DNA from: Branchiostoma floridae
Lineage: Eukaryota > Chordata > Leptocardii > Amphioxiformes > Branchiostomatidae
Reading direction: 5' to 3'
Length of the DNA stretch: 31,206 bases
Assembly: GCF_000003815.2 (NCBI RefSeq)
Contig: NC_049990.1
Location: 22,437,033 to 22,468,238, forward strand
In this document: positions 21,001-31,206 of the stretch, in pieces
How the letters are laid out: each line of letters starts with the position of its first letter
How positions within the stretch are numbered: the first letter of the stretch is position 1
Made by a program: the position numbers and the translations under genes
Notes under the pieces: generated by a model
Databases searched by the model: none
Told to the model about the DNA's origin: nothing
What the model saw: only the letters and a program-made list of their open reading frames with translations

Positions 21001-24000
21001 CATATGGGAGTCTTATGGGCCTCTACCAGGCTCCACATGACGGTCCCGGGGAAAAAGAAATTGGACAAATGTAGCCAGATAACATACCAGCGGAGTTAGC
21101 TGGTCGCAAATCATACTTCTCGGACAGCTATGTTATGTGTTTATCTACATTTGTTCCATTTCTACTATTGTTACATGCATGTGAAGCCTGGTAGAGTCTA
21201 AGAACTACACACGCACCTCATTCGGACTTGGCATTTATACGCACGTGTGATGAACCCGGCTATATCCCAGAAGACGTTAGTTACCGAAACATTGAAGAAC
21301 AAGAACAATTTTGGGTTTATAAAATTTCAACAGGCTCACCCATTGACCTGATAAAGCTTTTCACAGACAATGTCCTGATTTCTCACATCTGTTTTGACAG
21401 GAATTTTACACCGAGGACCCTGAGCAAGGAGGCAGTGACGATGTGGGGATGAAGGTTCTTATTCACGACCAGAAGGAGCCGCCGAAGATGGACACCCAGG
21501 GCATCGCTGTGGGGCCGGGCAGCCACGCCTTCATCGGGATATCAAAAATAGAGGTGTGGTGTTAGCGCTAGTTTTGTCTTGTTTTTCTAACCACATCATT
21601 TAATATGATTCCTAATTGTATATTAATACATTTTCATTCACACATTAATGGAGAAAGCTGCAGCTGACAATGAATGAAGAAAGCAATGACATATAGCTAG
21701 ATCTTTATAACATGGTCCCCAAACACACTAAACATTAACCAAAATTATTCTGATTATGCAACATGACTTCCATATCTACATGACGTATATACTTTACGTT
21801 ATGTACACCTTTGACTAACTTACATAAGTCACTATGTTGACAATCCAATCATTACCACTTAAAATCATGTCACTTTTACGTTAGATAATTGGTGTCGGTT
21901 AATGTTCCACCTGCCACAAATTACATATGTTACATGCATTTTATTCCTATAATAGAGAACACTACAAATATAGATTTTTCTCACTAATATGCAAATTAAG
22001 GGCCAATTTAAATAATTTGCAATTCATTATATGCTATTAATAATATTTATTTCTGAGCTACCTGCATGCTAACTATCATTGAAATCCATCGTTCATTTGT
22101 TCCGTTATTCTTCTTGGAAGGTTTTGACAAAAACGCCCCTGCAGTTCCAGAGCAATTTGCTGGGGTCCCAAACATACCCCACATTTACCTTACATCAAAG
22201 CTATCTGCCAAAAAGAAAATCAAGACCAAAGTATGTCCAGGTCAAAAGACACAAAAAAGTTCAGTTGTCATGCTACACAAAATGCTGTCTTCGGTCCTCA
22301 AAATCGTGCGACGATCGCACGGCGTATGTGACAAAGCCCTACTGAGGATCTATGACACTAGTGATTGGTTTTAATGAACTTGACTTGTTCTAATACCATT
22401 TTCCACTGCTGTCCATGTAGTACAAGAATGAGATTCCGCCTTGGGGAGAGTGCCAGGACAAGGAGCTTCAGTACTATGATGACTACACCCTGACCGGCTG
22501 TCTGTTGGAGTGTGGGACCAACCACGTGTACGAACAGTGCGGGTGCCGACTGTTCTATCTGCCTGGTAAGTAATTCACTGATCCTTTACCCGTGTCTTCA
22601 TTATCAGAGGGAGAATTCTTTTCTTTGATAAGAACTAGCATTGAGTTTTAAAATGTTCTATATATAACATGGTAGGGCACATTGTCATTAGAAGACTAGG
22701 ATTGCCGGTTAATTATAAGCCGTTTCTGACGGCATGTGACGGGTCCAGACGGTATGGGACAGTCTCAGACGCTCTAGCTCTTAGACGCTCTTAGACGGCG
22801 TCCAAACATGGAATTTCGGACGCTTTCATTTTCAGAGAGGTTATGCCAATCAATAGGATGATCGGAATGAAGAGGATGAGTCTGAGTGATGGCAATGGCG
22901 GAAGATACATTTTGAAAGAAAACAGCAAATTTGCCACGTCTTCTGTGTGTCTTAATGTCTAATTGTGTAATCAGATATAAAATTGATAATTTTTCTTTCT
23001 AAAACTATTTCAGGTGGCAATGACTACTGTGAGCCGGAAGCGATAGCAAACTGCGCACTGGATACTATAAGTAAGTCTTCACCTCTTCAGTCGGACGTTT
23101 ATATGCCAAATGAAGTCTAAGCACAAAGGGATATTAGTAACTACATTGCGGCAAAAGTGTCACAATCATAGAAGAAATTGCTACAATATGCTTCAAAGTG
23201 TTGAGATTGACATCAAATTAACAAGAAAAGTAGACAAATATTTGGTTGAAATAATAGCGGTTCAAACGGAAAAAAAGAGCTCGAAGAGCTTCTTATGTGA
23301 TCCAGGCGTAAATGATAACAGTCAGTGTTGGATGTGTTTTGAGTTACATATTTAGTTGGATATAAACTTAAAATGCGCTTCCATGGGTACACAATGAGTG
23401 TCTAGGTCATAGTAAAAGTCAAGGTGCTTATACTTCGATGTAAGTTAGACATACAGGTGATAAGATACGCCCAAAAGTAGTTACTCAAGCAACTGGATAT
23501 GATTTTGTCAGACGTTTCAACTTCTATCCCGTGACGAAAACTACTGGATAGTAATCGGAAGGTCTGACCGTTTCCAAAATCATATCCAGTTGCTTGAGTA
23601 ACTACTTTTTGGCGTATCAAAGTGCTTATGCCTTACGATATTTTCACAGACGCAGTAACAGCAGGGAACTACACCTGTGACTGANNNNNNNNNNNNNNNN
23701 NNNNNNNNNNNNNNNNNNNNNNNNNNNNNNNNNNNNNNNNNNNNNNNNNNNNNNNNNNNNNNNNNNNNNNNNNNNNNNNNNNNNCGTACGCCGGCTGGCC
23801 CAACAAGAACACCGCCCGTTACTGGCTCACCTACCTGGGACCTGTGGGACTACTGGGACGAGCAGAGCGCCACGTACTACATGTCGTAAGTTCTACTACT
23901 AAACAAACAATAGAAAACCGCTCATCATTGATGGAACAGTGAAGGCAAAACTGTGCACCGTCTGTCAATGAGGGGCAGCAACTAATGTGCGTCTAGTCTG

Positions 24001-26848
24001 TCAATGCCAGTTGGGCTAACGTGACATTTCGAAACCGCGGCCCGGCCGGACTTACGTTCAAACTAGTTGAAGCTTTTAAAGATTTCTCGCCTCAGCCAGC
24101 TGTTGCAAACATACCAATTTCAGTTGCAGAATAAAAACGTCCTCTTTAGACTTAGCTTTAATGAAATTGCAGACAACGTTATACATGGCAAATTAAACCC
24201 AGGCAGCTTAGCTGATATTGGGTGCCAAAAACTACCAACACATAGTACTTAATTTACACTTCCGCACTTCATCGTGGGTGCAAGGGAAATTGTCAAAAAT
24301 AAAACAACAGTGCTGTACATAGTGAACGTCCTCTTTCATTTGGTATCATATGCTTCAACCGTTAACATGATAATAATGTCCTCTGATAAACTTCACTTTG
24401 CCAATTTTCTAGACAGAACTGGGTGGTTCTGGACGTCTACTACAGCGAGCTGAACTACCAGGTCATCGAGCAGCAGCGAGAAATGACAGAGGGGGATCTT
24501 CTCAGTACGTTTGTCTCCGTTCTGTACACAAGTCATGGAGTATCTTTGACAACATATATCGTTAGTTCACCTTTATTCGAGGGGTAACCTATATCCGTTG
24601 TTTTTAAAAACTGGGTATTTAGGGATGTCAACTCAAACTGCCATATTTTGAAAATGTCGGGTCCACTGAAATATTTTGAAAATATTGCAATTTGAAACCA
24701 CGGTATTTTAAAACAACGGATAAAGGTTTTCCCGCAGATAAAGGTGAACTAGCGTTACGCACAACGTTAACTGTTCATCTCACCCAACCATCGATCTGAC
24801 ACGAAAGTTTAACATTCGTGGCATCGTGTGTTATGTAACTAAGAGAGTTGGACTAGGAACCTAGAGATCCCGAGTTCGATACCCGCAGTGCCCTTGGGAA
24901 AGACTGCCTTTACACGACTGTCTTCACTTTCACCAGGTGTAAAAATTGGTACCTGACTTTGGTCGGGGAGGTAAAAAATACTACCTATACCTAATTGTCT
25001 GTACTTAATGTGTATGTGGCACTGTTAAATCCCCCTTCACACGAGAGCACGAATGAGCCGGAATGCTGTCGGAATGAATATTCTTTTCTATTCCTGGCAA
25101 TGGACCATTCCTGGCTATTCGTAGTGTGTTCTAACTGCATTCCAGCTATTCGTGCCCGTTCGTTTGGCTAGCCCGAAAGCTTTTGACATGTTAAAAACTT
25201 TCGAGGTGCATTCGAAGTGGAGAAATATCGAATGGCATCCATAGTGTATTTTAACTATTCCTACTGCAGTCTGACCGCATTCTGCGGCATTCCAACATTA
25301 TTCGAAACGTTCTTATCTCATTTGATGGAGAACAGAAACGGCAAGCCACTTCGAATCCTGCCCGAATGTGGCCAAAAGAATATCTCGAATGCAGTGAGAA
25401 ATTTCTAGAATACACTACGAATTCCCAGGAATAGAAAAGACTTTTCATTCTGACGGCATTTTGGCTCATTCCTTCTCGTTTGAAAGACTTTAGTCCATTT
25501 GGAAGTCCCGCTCGGAATGGCCCCGAATGTGGCACGAATTTTGCAAATACTTTATTCTGACTGGTTCTGCTTGATTCCTGCTAATTCGGTTTCAGTGTGA
25601 AGGCCCTATAAAATAAGACAACTTGAGTGCAGTGCCACATTGTCCTCGTCTGTCAGAAAGCCAAAAAAAATCCGTTTCAAATAAAACACATAATGCAAGG
25701 AACTCAAATAAGAAACCAAGGCCAACATTGCAAACCAACCACCCAAGTCATTTCTTCGAATTCCGTATGTTGTTCTACTTTTAGCTTCACTCGTCTTTTC
25801 CGACAGGTAACATCGGAGGCCAGCTGGGCTTGTTTATCGGAGCCAGTGTCATCACTCTCTTCGAGTTCCTGGAATACCTGATCAAACGGTTCACATCCTG
25901 CTGCCGGAAAAAGTACATGAAGGATAAGGTAAGTGTCCCGCTGTTTATCTGTATAGATTTATACCTGCAGTAATAATAATCGATTCAGGAGTTGCACATA
26001 GAGACTTCCCGATACAAAACCTTTGCAGTGTAACTGTTTTTTTACTATCTCAGTCGCTAAGAATCACTATCGACTGAGATAGTTGAGAAGGTTATGTTTT
26101 CGGTCCTGCTATGGTGAAGTGGCTGTGAAGGTATTTGTACATACCTTATTAGAAGCCGTTGATTAATCTTCGTAATGTTTGGTAAGTGGGAAGATACTGG
26201 GGGAGACAAGGATGAAGTTTGATAATGGGCATACCATCTCCTTTGGTGCTGCGCGGAACCTGTATGTACGTTTTAGCACTATATCATCATCAATACTTAA
26301 AAGATATTTCACCTGGCTAAACTGGTATTTTGACCTTCCATTGTTTTCTCATTAATGAATTAAGAACGAATGGAGCCGTAACGAATATTGATAGATGGGC
26401 ATGAAAAATGGCCATATGGATGACGTCATCAGGTTTTATTGCCCTTAGTATTATTATTTTTCTATGAGAAAATACAGCACTTTGGTACATACCATTACAA
26501 TGAAACTACGTTTTTCATGATGAAAGCTGCAAACTCACGGTTGCGCAAATTGATATCTTCTGATGATCTGTAATAATTAGAAAATTATCGTTTGCATTCA
26601 TTCTGATCATTTTCTAATAATAACATATTGATATTGATTCTAAAATAGTATGCTTAATTTTTTCACACGTCAGTATGATTAAAAGAATGGAGCCACCTTT
26701 TAAAGCAGGTAGGATGTAAAAATGACTATGCCATTTGCATTTACAGGTCTTGCCGGTGGATATCAAACCGCAACACGATACTAGTATCAAACAGAGGCAC
26801 GATACTAGTATCAAACCGCGGCACGCTATGCATATTGACGGATATTGA
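17862..26848 (+). CDS. ASIC: Acid-sensing ion channel (ASIC)-like subunit, complete 12-exon copy C
   Basis: This is a degenerin/ENaC-family Na+ channel subunit of the plasma membrane; family members work as trimers. Exons: 17862-18025, 19422-19520, 19937-20062, 20191-20296, 20763-20894, 21401-21553, 22421-22565, 23014-23070, 23650-23885 (with gap), 24413-24504, 25807-25928, 26747-26848. Phases agree at every junction, giving about 490 residues (exon 9 sized from copy A), close to usual ASIC length. Landmarks: cytosolic HG motif (H20-G21), TM1 about 34-52, LTFPAVTVCN, TYGNCYTFN (173-181), EPPKMDTQG, IPPWGEC, many cysteines, GAS filter (428-430) in TM2, CCRKK after TM2, 8-residue tail repeats. 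The His pair and Asp after TM1 used by vertebrate ASIC1a for proton gating appear absent (the region reads YLQYNTVTN), so the stimulus may not be acid. Exon 9 holds an N gap and one extra G, probably assembly error. Confidence 0.9.
18618..19281. mobile_element. Mariner-type non-autonomous element with internal palindrome
   Basis: Perfect 20-bp terminal inverted repeats (TACGAGGGGTGATCAATATG) start and end with TA, as expected of Tc1/mariner target sites. Inside, 18830-18951 is inverted against about 19060-19172. A second, diverged terminal sequence (ACGAGGGATTATCAATAAG) lies in the centre near 18963, so a related copy is nested or duplicated within. It has no transposase frame and lies in intron 1 of copy C. 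Confidence 0.85.
19636..19770. repeat. Imperfect TG/GT microsatellite
   Basis: TG-rich repeats with CG interruptions lie in intron 2 of copy C, about 170 bases before exon 3. Long Cys/Val or His/Thr frames on either strand come from the repeat. Confidence 0.9.
20541..20712. mobile_element. 172-bp MITE in intron 4 of copy C
   Basis: TGGGTACCATCCGGATAG at the left end is the exact reverse complement of CTATCCGGATGGTACCCA at the right. The interior has no coding potential. Confidence 0.85.
20763..20894 (+). CDS. ASIC: ASIC copy C exon 5: family signature
   Basis: This exon of 44 codons carries TYGNCYTFN, the clearest ASIC/DEG signature in the gene, followed by NPRRQRLPGAGNGLKLVFNI. The GNGL motif with the following hydrophobic strand matches the palm strand of ASICs. 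PRRQR is a basic stretch that might be protease-sensitive, but it is not a strict furin site. Acceptor and donor are GCGTAG and GTAAGG. Confidence 0.85.
20965..21257. mobile_element. 293-bp foldback MITE in intron 5 of copy C
   Basis: GGGTTCACACGTGCGTATA is inverted as TATACGCACGTGTGATGAACCC, with a two-base difference. Inner blocks also pair: CTCTACCAGGCT with AGCCTGGTAGAG, and ACAAATGTAG with CTACATTTGT. The whole element can therefore fold. Confidence 0.85.
21955..22290. repeat. Degenerate relative of the repeat at 1-840, in intron 6
   Basis: It shares in order an ATGCAAATTA block, a 'gagctacctgcatgctaac' block and a 'gcagttcc...ggggtcccaaac' block with the repeat at the left end of the window. 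Frames here encode no recognised protein. Confidence 0.5.
23464..23618. mobile_element. 155-bp foldback MITE next to exon 9 (copy C)
   Basis: Same element and position as 3057-3211. The left arm has small changes (GCCCAAAAGTAG), so pairing is slightly less perfect here. Confidence 0.9.
23650..23885 (+). CDS. ASIC: ASIC copy C exon 9, broken by a gap and an extra base
   Basis: It starts as NAVTAGNYTCD, then hits 100 N (23685-23784), the usual placeholder for a gap of unknown size. Copy A has only about 41 bases there. After the gap it resumes with YAGWPNKNTARYWLTYL, but one extra G (CTGGGACC against CTGGACC in copy A) shifts the frame before WDYWDEQSATYYMS. CTGA just before the N run also differs from CTGC in copy A. 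All differences crowd the gap, so I read them as low-quality bases, not a real mutation. Confidence 0.75.
24413..24504 (+). CDS. ASIC: ASIC copy C exon 10: strand leading into TM2
   Basis: It encodes QNWVVLDVYYSELNYQVIEQ then QREMTEGDLLS. The segment resembles the ASIC stretch with EALNYETIEQ before TM2. Fourteen of these residues (392-405) are missing from copy A. Confidence 0.85.
24828..25028 (+). mobile_element. tRNA-derived SINE in intron 10 of copy C
   Basis: Counterpart of 4351-4553 with the same box-A and box-B-like segments and a few substitutions. Confidence 0.7.
25031..25604. mobile_element. MITE with CCTTCACAC ends (copy C)
   Basis: Counterpart of 4554-5123. A small extra segment ('ggaccattcctgg') is present near 25103. 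Confidence 0.65.
25807..25928 (+). CDS. ASIC: ASIC copy C exon 11: TM2 and selectivity filter
   Basis: It encodes NIGGQLGLFIGASVITLFEF, then LEYLIKRFTSCCRKKYMKDK. GAS is the family filter. Vertebrate ASICs have GDIGGQ here; this gene has SNIGGQ, so the acidic residue at the outer mouth is Asn. The exon is identical in copy A. Confidence 0.9.
26747..26848 (+). CDS. ASIC: ASIC copy C exon 12: repeat-bearing tail and stop
   Basis: It reads VLPVDIKPQ, then HDTSIKQR, HDTSIKPR and HAMHIDGY and stop. The two 8-residue units come from a 24-bp tandem repeat containing CACGATACTAGTATCAAAC. The exon starts in phase 0 after TTTACAG. The stop is followed by the out-of-frame tail relic. Confidence 0.75.
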   Translation, partial: VLPVDIKPQHDTSIKQRHDTSIKPRHAMHIDGY

Positions 26849-26891
26849 AATCTTTGGCGACGCCTCCAGGGCGGAGGCATACTTTTGCTGA

Positions 26892-28533
26892 TCACATCGG
26901 CTGATTACGTCCCTTAATAGAAATATCTTATGGTTCATACAGGAAGTAGGAAAGATTTGCTTGTGGTTGTCACATATTTCCCAATGTTTGACTCATAGAA
27001 ATATAATTATGATATACAGCATCACATTAGGTGAGTCCAATGTAAGTACTTACTAGTACTTTTTAAAGTGCATTTGCTGGATATTGTTAACCATTGTGTA
27101 TTAATATATATATAAGTAGTTGCTGTGGCCTTGAACTTACTAGGACATCACGTCCACGTTCCTGAACTTCACGTGTATACAAAGTCCATCTCATTTCAAT
27201 GCCGGTCCTTGAAAATAACATACTCCATATCATTGTACTGTAACAGTAATGTACTTCAGAACTGGTGTAATGAACAGCTCCACTGTATTTTATGTGTTTT
27301 TTTATAATCAGTGATAAATAAATCATGTAATAACAAGGTTAAACATCCAACTTTTAAAAGCAAGGTAAAATCATAATATCAAACATATAGTTGATATCTT
27401 ATTGTTCTTAGTCCATTGCAATCTACCCTTGAAATTTTACAATATAGTTTATATAATTATATATATATTTTTACAATATAGTTTATATAATCATAATGTT
27501 GCTTTATAATGCTAAAACATTTTACATGTGCAGTAGGGGGAAATGTCATATTTTCATGTAGGACAATGACAGGTTATTTTCAATACTATCTATTGTGAAC
27601 AACTAGTAAATGTCATCTTGTCAACTAAAATAGATTTATTAGGAAATTTTTTGTATCCTGGTCACTAAAGATATTCAAAACATCACCCCTTCCAGTGACT
27701 TACAGCAACATTATCTCGAAGTGTAAAACTTGAAGGGAATAACAGAAATAACTGCCTGCCACCACGATTGTCATGTTACTATGGAGAAACACTGAGGCAG
27801 GACCAACCTTCATGCAACAACTCACGTACAGATATTCTAAAAACACGTCTAGGAACAGGAGACTTTAACCAAATTTAACGCCTTTTCCCGAAAATGGCTT
27901 CACAAGTCGGGCGTGATGTTGATGTTGGTGACTTTTCCCCTGGTTTATGGCAAAGAAAACATTTCAGATAAATAGTTACGGATGGCGTCAGGACCCAATA
28001 TGGCTGGTTGTGTTTTCCTAGTTCTAGTCCATTGTCAAGACAAACTTAAAAAGAACATTGGGGATGTGAATGTCTGTTTTGCTGTTGGACTTTTTTTGTC
28101 AAAAAAAATGGTAGAAACAACAAAATGAATGTCATGAGGTATTAGTAATCTATGCTTTCATTGTATGCTATTCAGATGTACTTAGACAACTTTGGATGCT
28201 ACGAATAAAGATCTCTTCCACATGTAAAGTTTGCTAGCATTCCTTTACAATTTGCATCTTAAATAAAACGTGATTTTGTAGATGTTATCTTTTAAATCGG
28301 GACACTCAGATGTAGATAATATGCTGCTTCACAAATTCTTTATTTCCTGAAAATATTACTTATTATAGGGTACAGGGAAACAATAAAATATAATGACAAA
28401 AGTTGATACAAAAATATGGATAAACATTACAAACACTGTACCAGCTCTTCATTTTTCAATAGTTAAACAGGGATGGCTACATCATGAGAATTCGCTATCT
28501 CTTTATGTCCATGATCATACAATCCACATGTAC
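26892..28533. other. 3' flank of ASIC copy C
   Basis: Shared with 6415-8056. It holds no supported exon. AATAAA motifs occur near 27316 and 28203 and could serve as poly-A signals, but neither can be chosen from sequence alone. Confidence 0.5.
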
Positions 28534-31206
28534 TAATACTAGACAGAAAAGTGGTTATTGTTTAGATTATTACAGGCACATAACTAACATTATATTCACT
28601 GAAAAATATTCTTTGCATTTTCCCAACATTTTCAATACAACGTTTAAGTTTCCACAACAAAAGAAATGAGACTAAGAAGCTATTAAGAGGCTCCATCATA
28701 AGTTTGGAATTCCACTTTTCCCATTTTGAAATGGGCTTATATTTTCAATATAAAAGCACTTGGTGAAAAGTCTTTACATATGATTGACAAGTATGATGTA
28801 CAGTTGTGAAATATGATAATAACTTTCATGAATATTCATTTTGAAAATTTTCTTCCTGCAGGAAGCGTTTTTCCTGCAGGAATTCCTGCAGGAAAAACTT
28901 TTTCCTGCAGGAATTCCTGCAGAAATTTCCTGCAGGACAAAGGTAAATTCCTGCAGGAAGAATGTTTTCTGCAGGAATTTAATTCCTGCAGAAATGACCT
29001 TATAATTCATATCTAAAGCAATGACACTAAGGAGTTCTTATGAATTTGATTTTTTTCATTTGTTTTGAACTGTTAAACTGTGCCTATTGCATTATAGTTG
29101 TTTATCAGACCTGACTGTGAATATATAGTGAAATATATTCATATATAATAGAGAGCCTTGTGTCCGCAGGGCATGAACAAGATAAATCCGTTTTTTAATC
29201 CAAGTATGTTCCATGGATGAATGTGTTAAGAATTCATGAATCGCATTCTGAACTTGACAACTCTCTGGCAACTAGACTTCAAGGGCATGAAAAAGCCTGG
29301 CATGTCAGGGTGCCCTCCCCATAATTACATGTAGACTGCCTTCAATATATAAACATTCTTCAGTTGAAGTTTACAAGTCTACTTTTCCCATTTTGTCAAG
29401 TGCTAACATTTTCAATATAAAACTTTAAAGCACTCCCAGCCAAGAAGAATTTTTCTGGTAGGAATTCCCACACCGACCATAACAATGCCTGCATGAGAAG
29501 AGGCAACTAGAACTTGGTTTCAACAAATGTGTTCCCTTCTGGCACATAAGCTGTAATGTAACCATCAGCCATCATGCAATCCGCCTGAAACTGAAAGGGG
29601 GGTGCCCATGACAGCGGCTATTTTACACGAGGCTGGACGGTCATACATTTACCCAGGATCTATTGTATGTCCTTTTTACACGCAGAAAAAATTGTATGAC
29701 CACAGACATACGACCTAGTTGTAGGCCTCTGTTGTATGTATGGCCCTTTCCTCATCCATAACTCCTGAGGTACATGCTGTAAGATTCATCAAAAGGCTCA
29801 TGTATAGGTGTCATAATGACCTCTCCTCCCCTTTCCTGCCCATCTCTAAAGAAGCCATGATTATCTACTGGTGTAAACTAGCAAATACAATGCATGTACT
29901 AATTTGTAATTCAGGTCATTAGAGAAGTAAAAGACAGTCTCAATTGGGTGAGAAGTATAGTTAATGATCTCATACTAGTATATGCCTTCCAGACTACAAG
30001 GGAGTTTTTAAACAAGTTCTGAGCAAGGATGTTATAAGGAATTGACTGACCTGATCTTAATATTGCAGAGACCTCAGGATAGATAAGCTTTTATTTAGCA
30101 TAAAAGTTTATCTGAGTTGGTACATTACATTACAAGGGAAAAACTGTTGTCTAACTCTGGTAAGTAAAATTCTCTCATCAGAAACTTTCCTTCTCAATCA
30201 TAGTCAATGTGCTACTATTTGATAGTCCTGCATTTATTCTTGGCCTGTTGCAAATGCCAGTTATATATAGGAGGGTAGGAGGTGCGGAAGTGTGAATTAT
30301 AGAGGCGGCTCTAGGGGTAGAAATTATACAGAATAAGGTTGCAAAAGACCAACAAAATAAAATAATGATTTCATCTTCGTATAGATAACTCACAAATTAA
30401 AGTTACACACAAAGTATGAGTCAGTTGGCCATGACATGTTTAACAGCCTATGTTGTGCTTACATGGCTGTGGTGTTTATATCAAATGAACTCCTCTGTTC
30501 GAATGCTCCTTCCATGCATGCATTGAAATACAATACCAACGTGGCCAAGGATGAAAGGTCCTTGGTCAGCAACCTGAGATTTGTTTGATCTCATTCTGGT
30601 CTTTTCAACCTCCTTGATCTGGTTGATCATCTTTTGACCATCATAAGATATTAACACTTGAGTATAAATGGGATGGAATGCCATGAAGTTGTTATGCTTC
30701 ATTGGCAAGTTTGTTCCAGAGAATATTTCATAATCTAAAATTGGGCCTTATAACATTAGCCAGGAGCTTGCTTCCTCTAGTTGAAAATTCAAGTAAGTAT
30801 GCGCTATTGTAATGCGGGTTCAAAGTAAGGTCAGCTATTGTTCTAAAGATATGCAAATGATGCTGGTGTTCAATTAACAATTGGCACGAATCCAGGTCCA
30901 AACATCCTGGCTACCTGTAACTTGCCCTAGAGGAGGCTCTACATGTAGGGTAATCTCCAAGCAGATCCTGCATGGCATAAGACAGCACATAAGCTGGGGA
31001 AGGAGTTTAGCCGGCAGAGGAGTAAATTGGCCACGCGTGGAGATTACTTGTAGGGATGTGTTGAAAAGGACAGTTCTCTGAGTGCTGTACAACAAGCTTA
31101 GATCATTATTACATACAGTTACTGTTTTCTGACTAACGCCGGGCCGGCCAGTTTGGTTTGAACTTTGATTGGTTTGGGAGAGGGGTGCCAGACTTAGATG
31201 ATTATC
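28534..31206. other. Flank right of the duplication, no supported gene
   Basis: A/T-rich sequence without recognised exons, apart from the palindrome cluster at 28852-28995. Short open frames at 29740-29922 (+) and 30481-30708 (-) have no family I recognise. The 30860-31060 part ('gtaatctccaagcagatcct', and later its partial inverse 'gtggagattac') looks like a dispersed repeat. I did not find the missing desaturase 3' exon here. Confidence 0.45.
28852..28995. repeat. Cluster of nine TTCCTGCAGGAA palindromes
   Basis: Nine exact or near-exact copies of the 12-bp palindrome TTCCTGCAGGAA lie within 144 bases, some back to back (TTCCTGCAGGAATTCC), others spaced by a few A/T bases. Copies five, six, eight and nine carry one or two changes (for example TTCCTGCAGAAA). 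The array explains the paired open frames on both strands rich in PAG, FLQE and SCRN. Confidence 0.95.

Larger units (their letters stand above)
22709..28533 (+). repeat. Direct duplication, right copy (C)
   Basis: This is collinear with 1496-8056 from inside intron 7, through exons 8-12, to about 1.7 kb past the stop. It lacks the 806-bp insertion and the long TA array of the left copy. The two copies are separated by about 14.65 kb that contains the desaturase remnant, the CXC gene and copy B. Confidence 0.85.

Noticed and set aside
28774-29016. Paired open frames with repeated PAG, SCRN or FLQE
   Set aside because: They are translations of the TTCCTGCAGGAA array.
30481-30708. 75-residue - strand frame
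   Set aside because: The composition is plausible for protein, but no domain is recognised and the surroundings look like dispersed repeats.
1-31206. CRISPR array, operon, toxin-antitoxin or phage features
   Set aside because: Intron-containing animal genes and eukaryotic transposons show this is nuclear DNA; the tandem repeats lack spacer structure.

Overview
The window reads as invertebrate chordate nuclear DNA, most likely from an amphioxus (Branchiostoma). Genes are split into short exons with GT-AG introns. The recognisable proteins are animal families: a degenerin/ENaC-type acid-sensing ion channel (ASIC-like) and a front-end fatty-acid desaturase. Much of the rest is tRNA-derived SINEs, foldback MITEs, a mariner-type element and simple repeats. 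The species is inferred from repeat style and protein similarity recalled from memory; no search was run.

The backbone is a cluster of three ASIC-like copies, all on the + strand. Copy A (1801-6371) holds only the last five coding exons in this window (exons 8-12). Copy B (14127-15677) holds only the last two (11-12), interrupted by SINEs and an assembly gap. Copy C (17862-26848) is a full 12-exon gene of about 490 residues with HG motif, TM1, cysteine-rich extracellular domain, GAS selectivity filter and TM2. Copies A and C sit in a near-identical direct duplication (1496-8056 and 22709-28533). This is either a very recent tandem duplication or two haplotypes laid end to end in the assembly. 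Copy B is older: its exon 11 differs from A and C almost only at synonymous sites.

Between copies A and B lies a broken fatty-acid desaturase gene on the - strand (8144-about 9738). It has two in-frame stops, a damaged third histidine box, and both ends missing. Its 3' side runs into the duplication boundary. Its 5' side runs into a multicopy-type gene (9783-11112, +) coding a PIN-like region and a cysteine-rich CXC domain, itself broken by one extra G in a G-run.

The flanks (11113-14126, 15678-17861, 28534-31206) carry no gene I can support. They hold repeats, a helically spaced trio of CRE-like sites, and a striking cluster of nine TTCCTGCAGGAA palindromes at 28852-28995. I see no CRISPR array, operon, true tRNA/rRNA gene or convincing new defence-type system. 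The most informative signals are the evolution of the ASIC cluster, including a shared C-terminal frameshift and a copy-specific 14-residue deletion, and the palindromic repeats.
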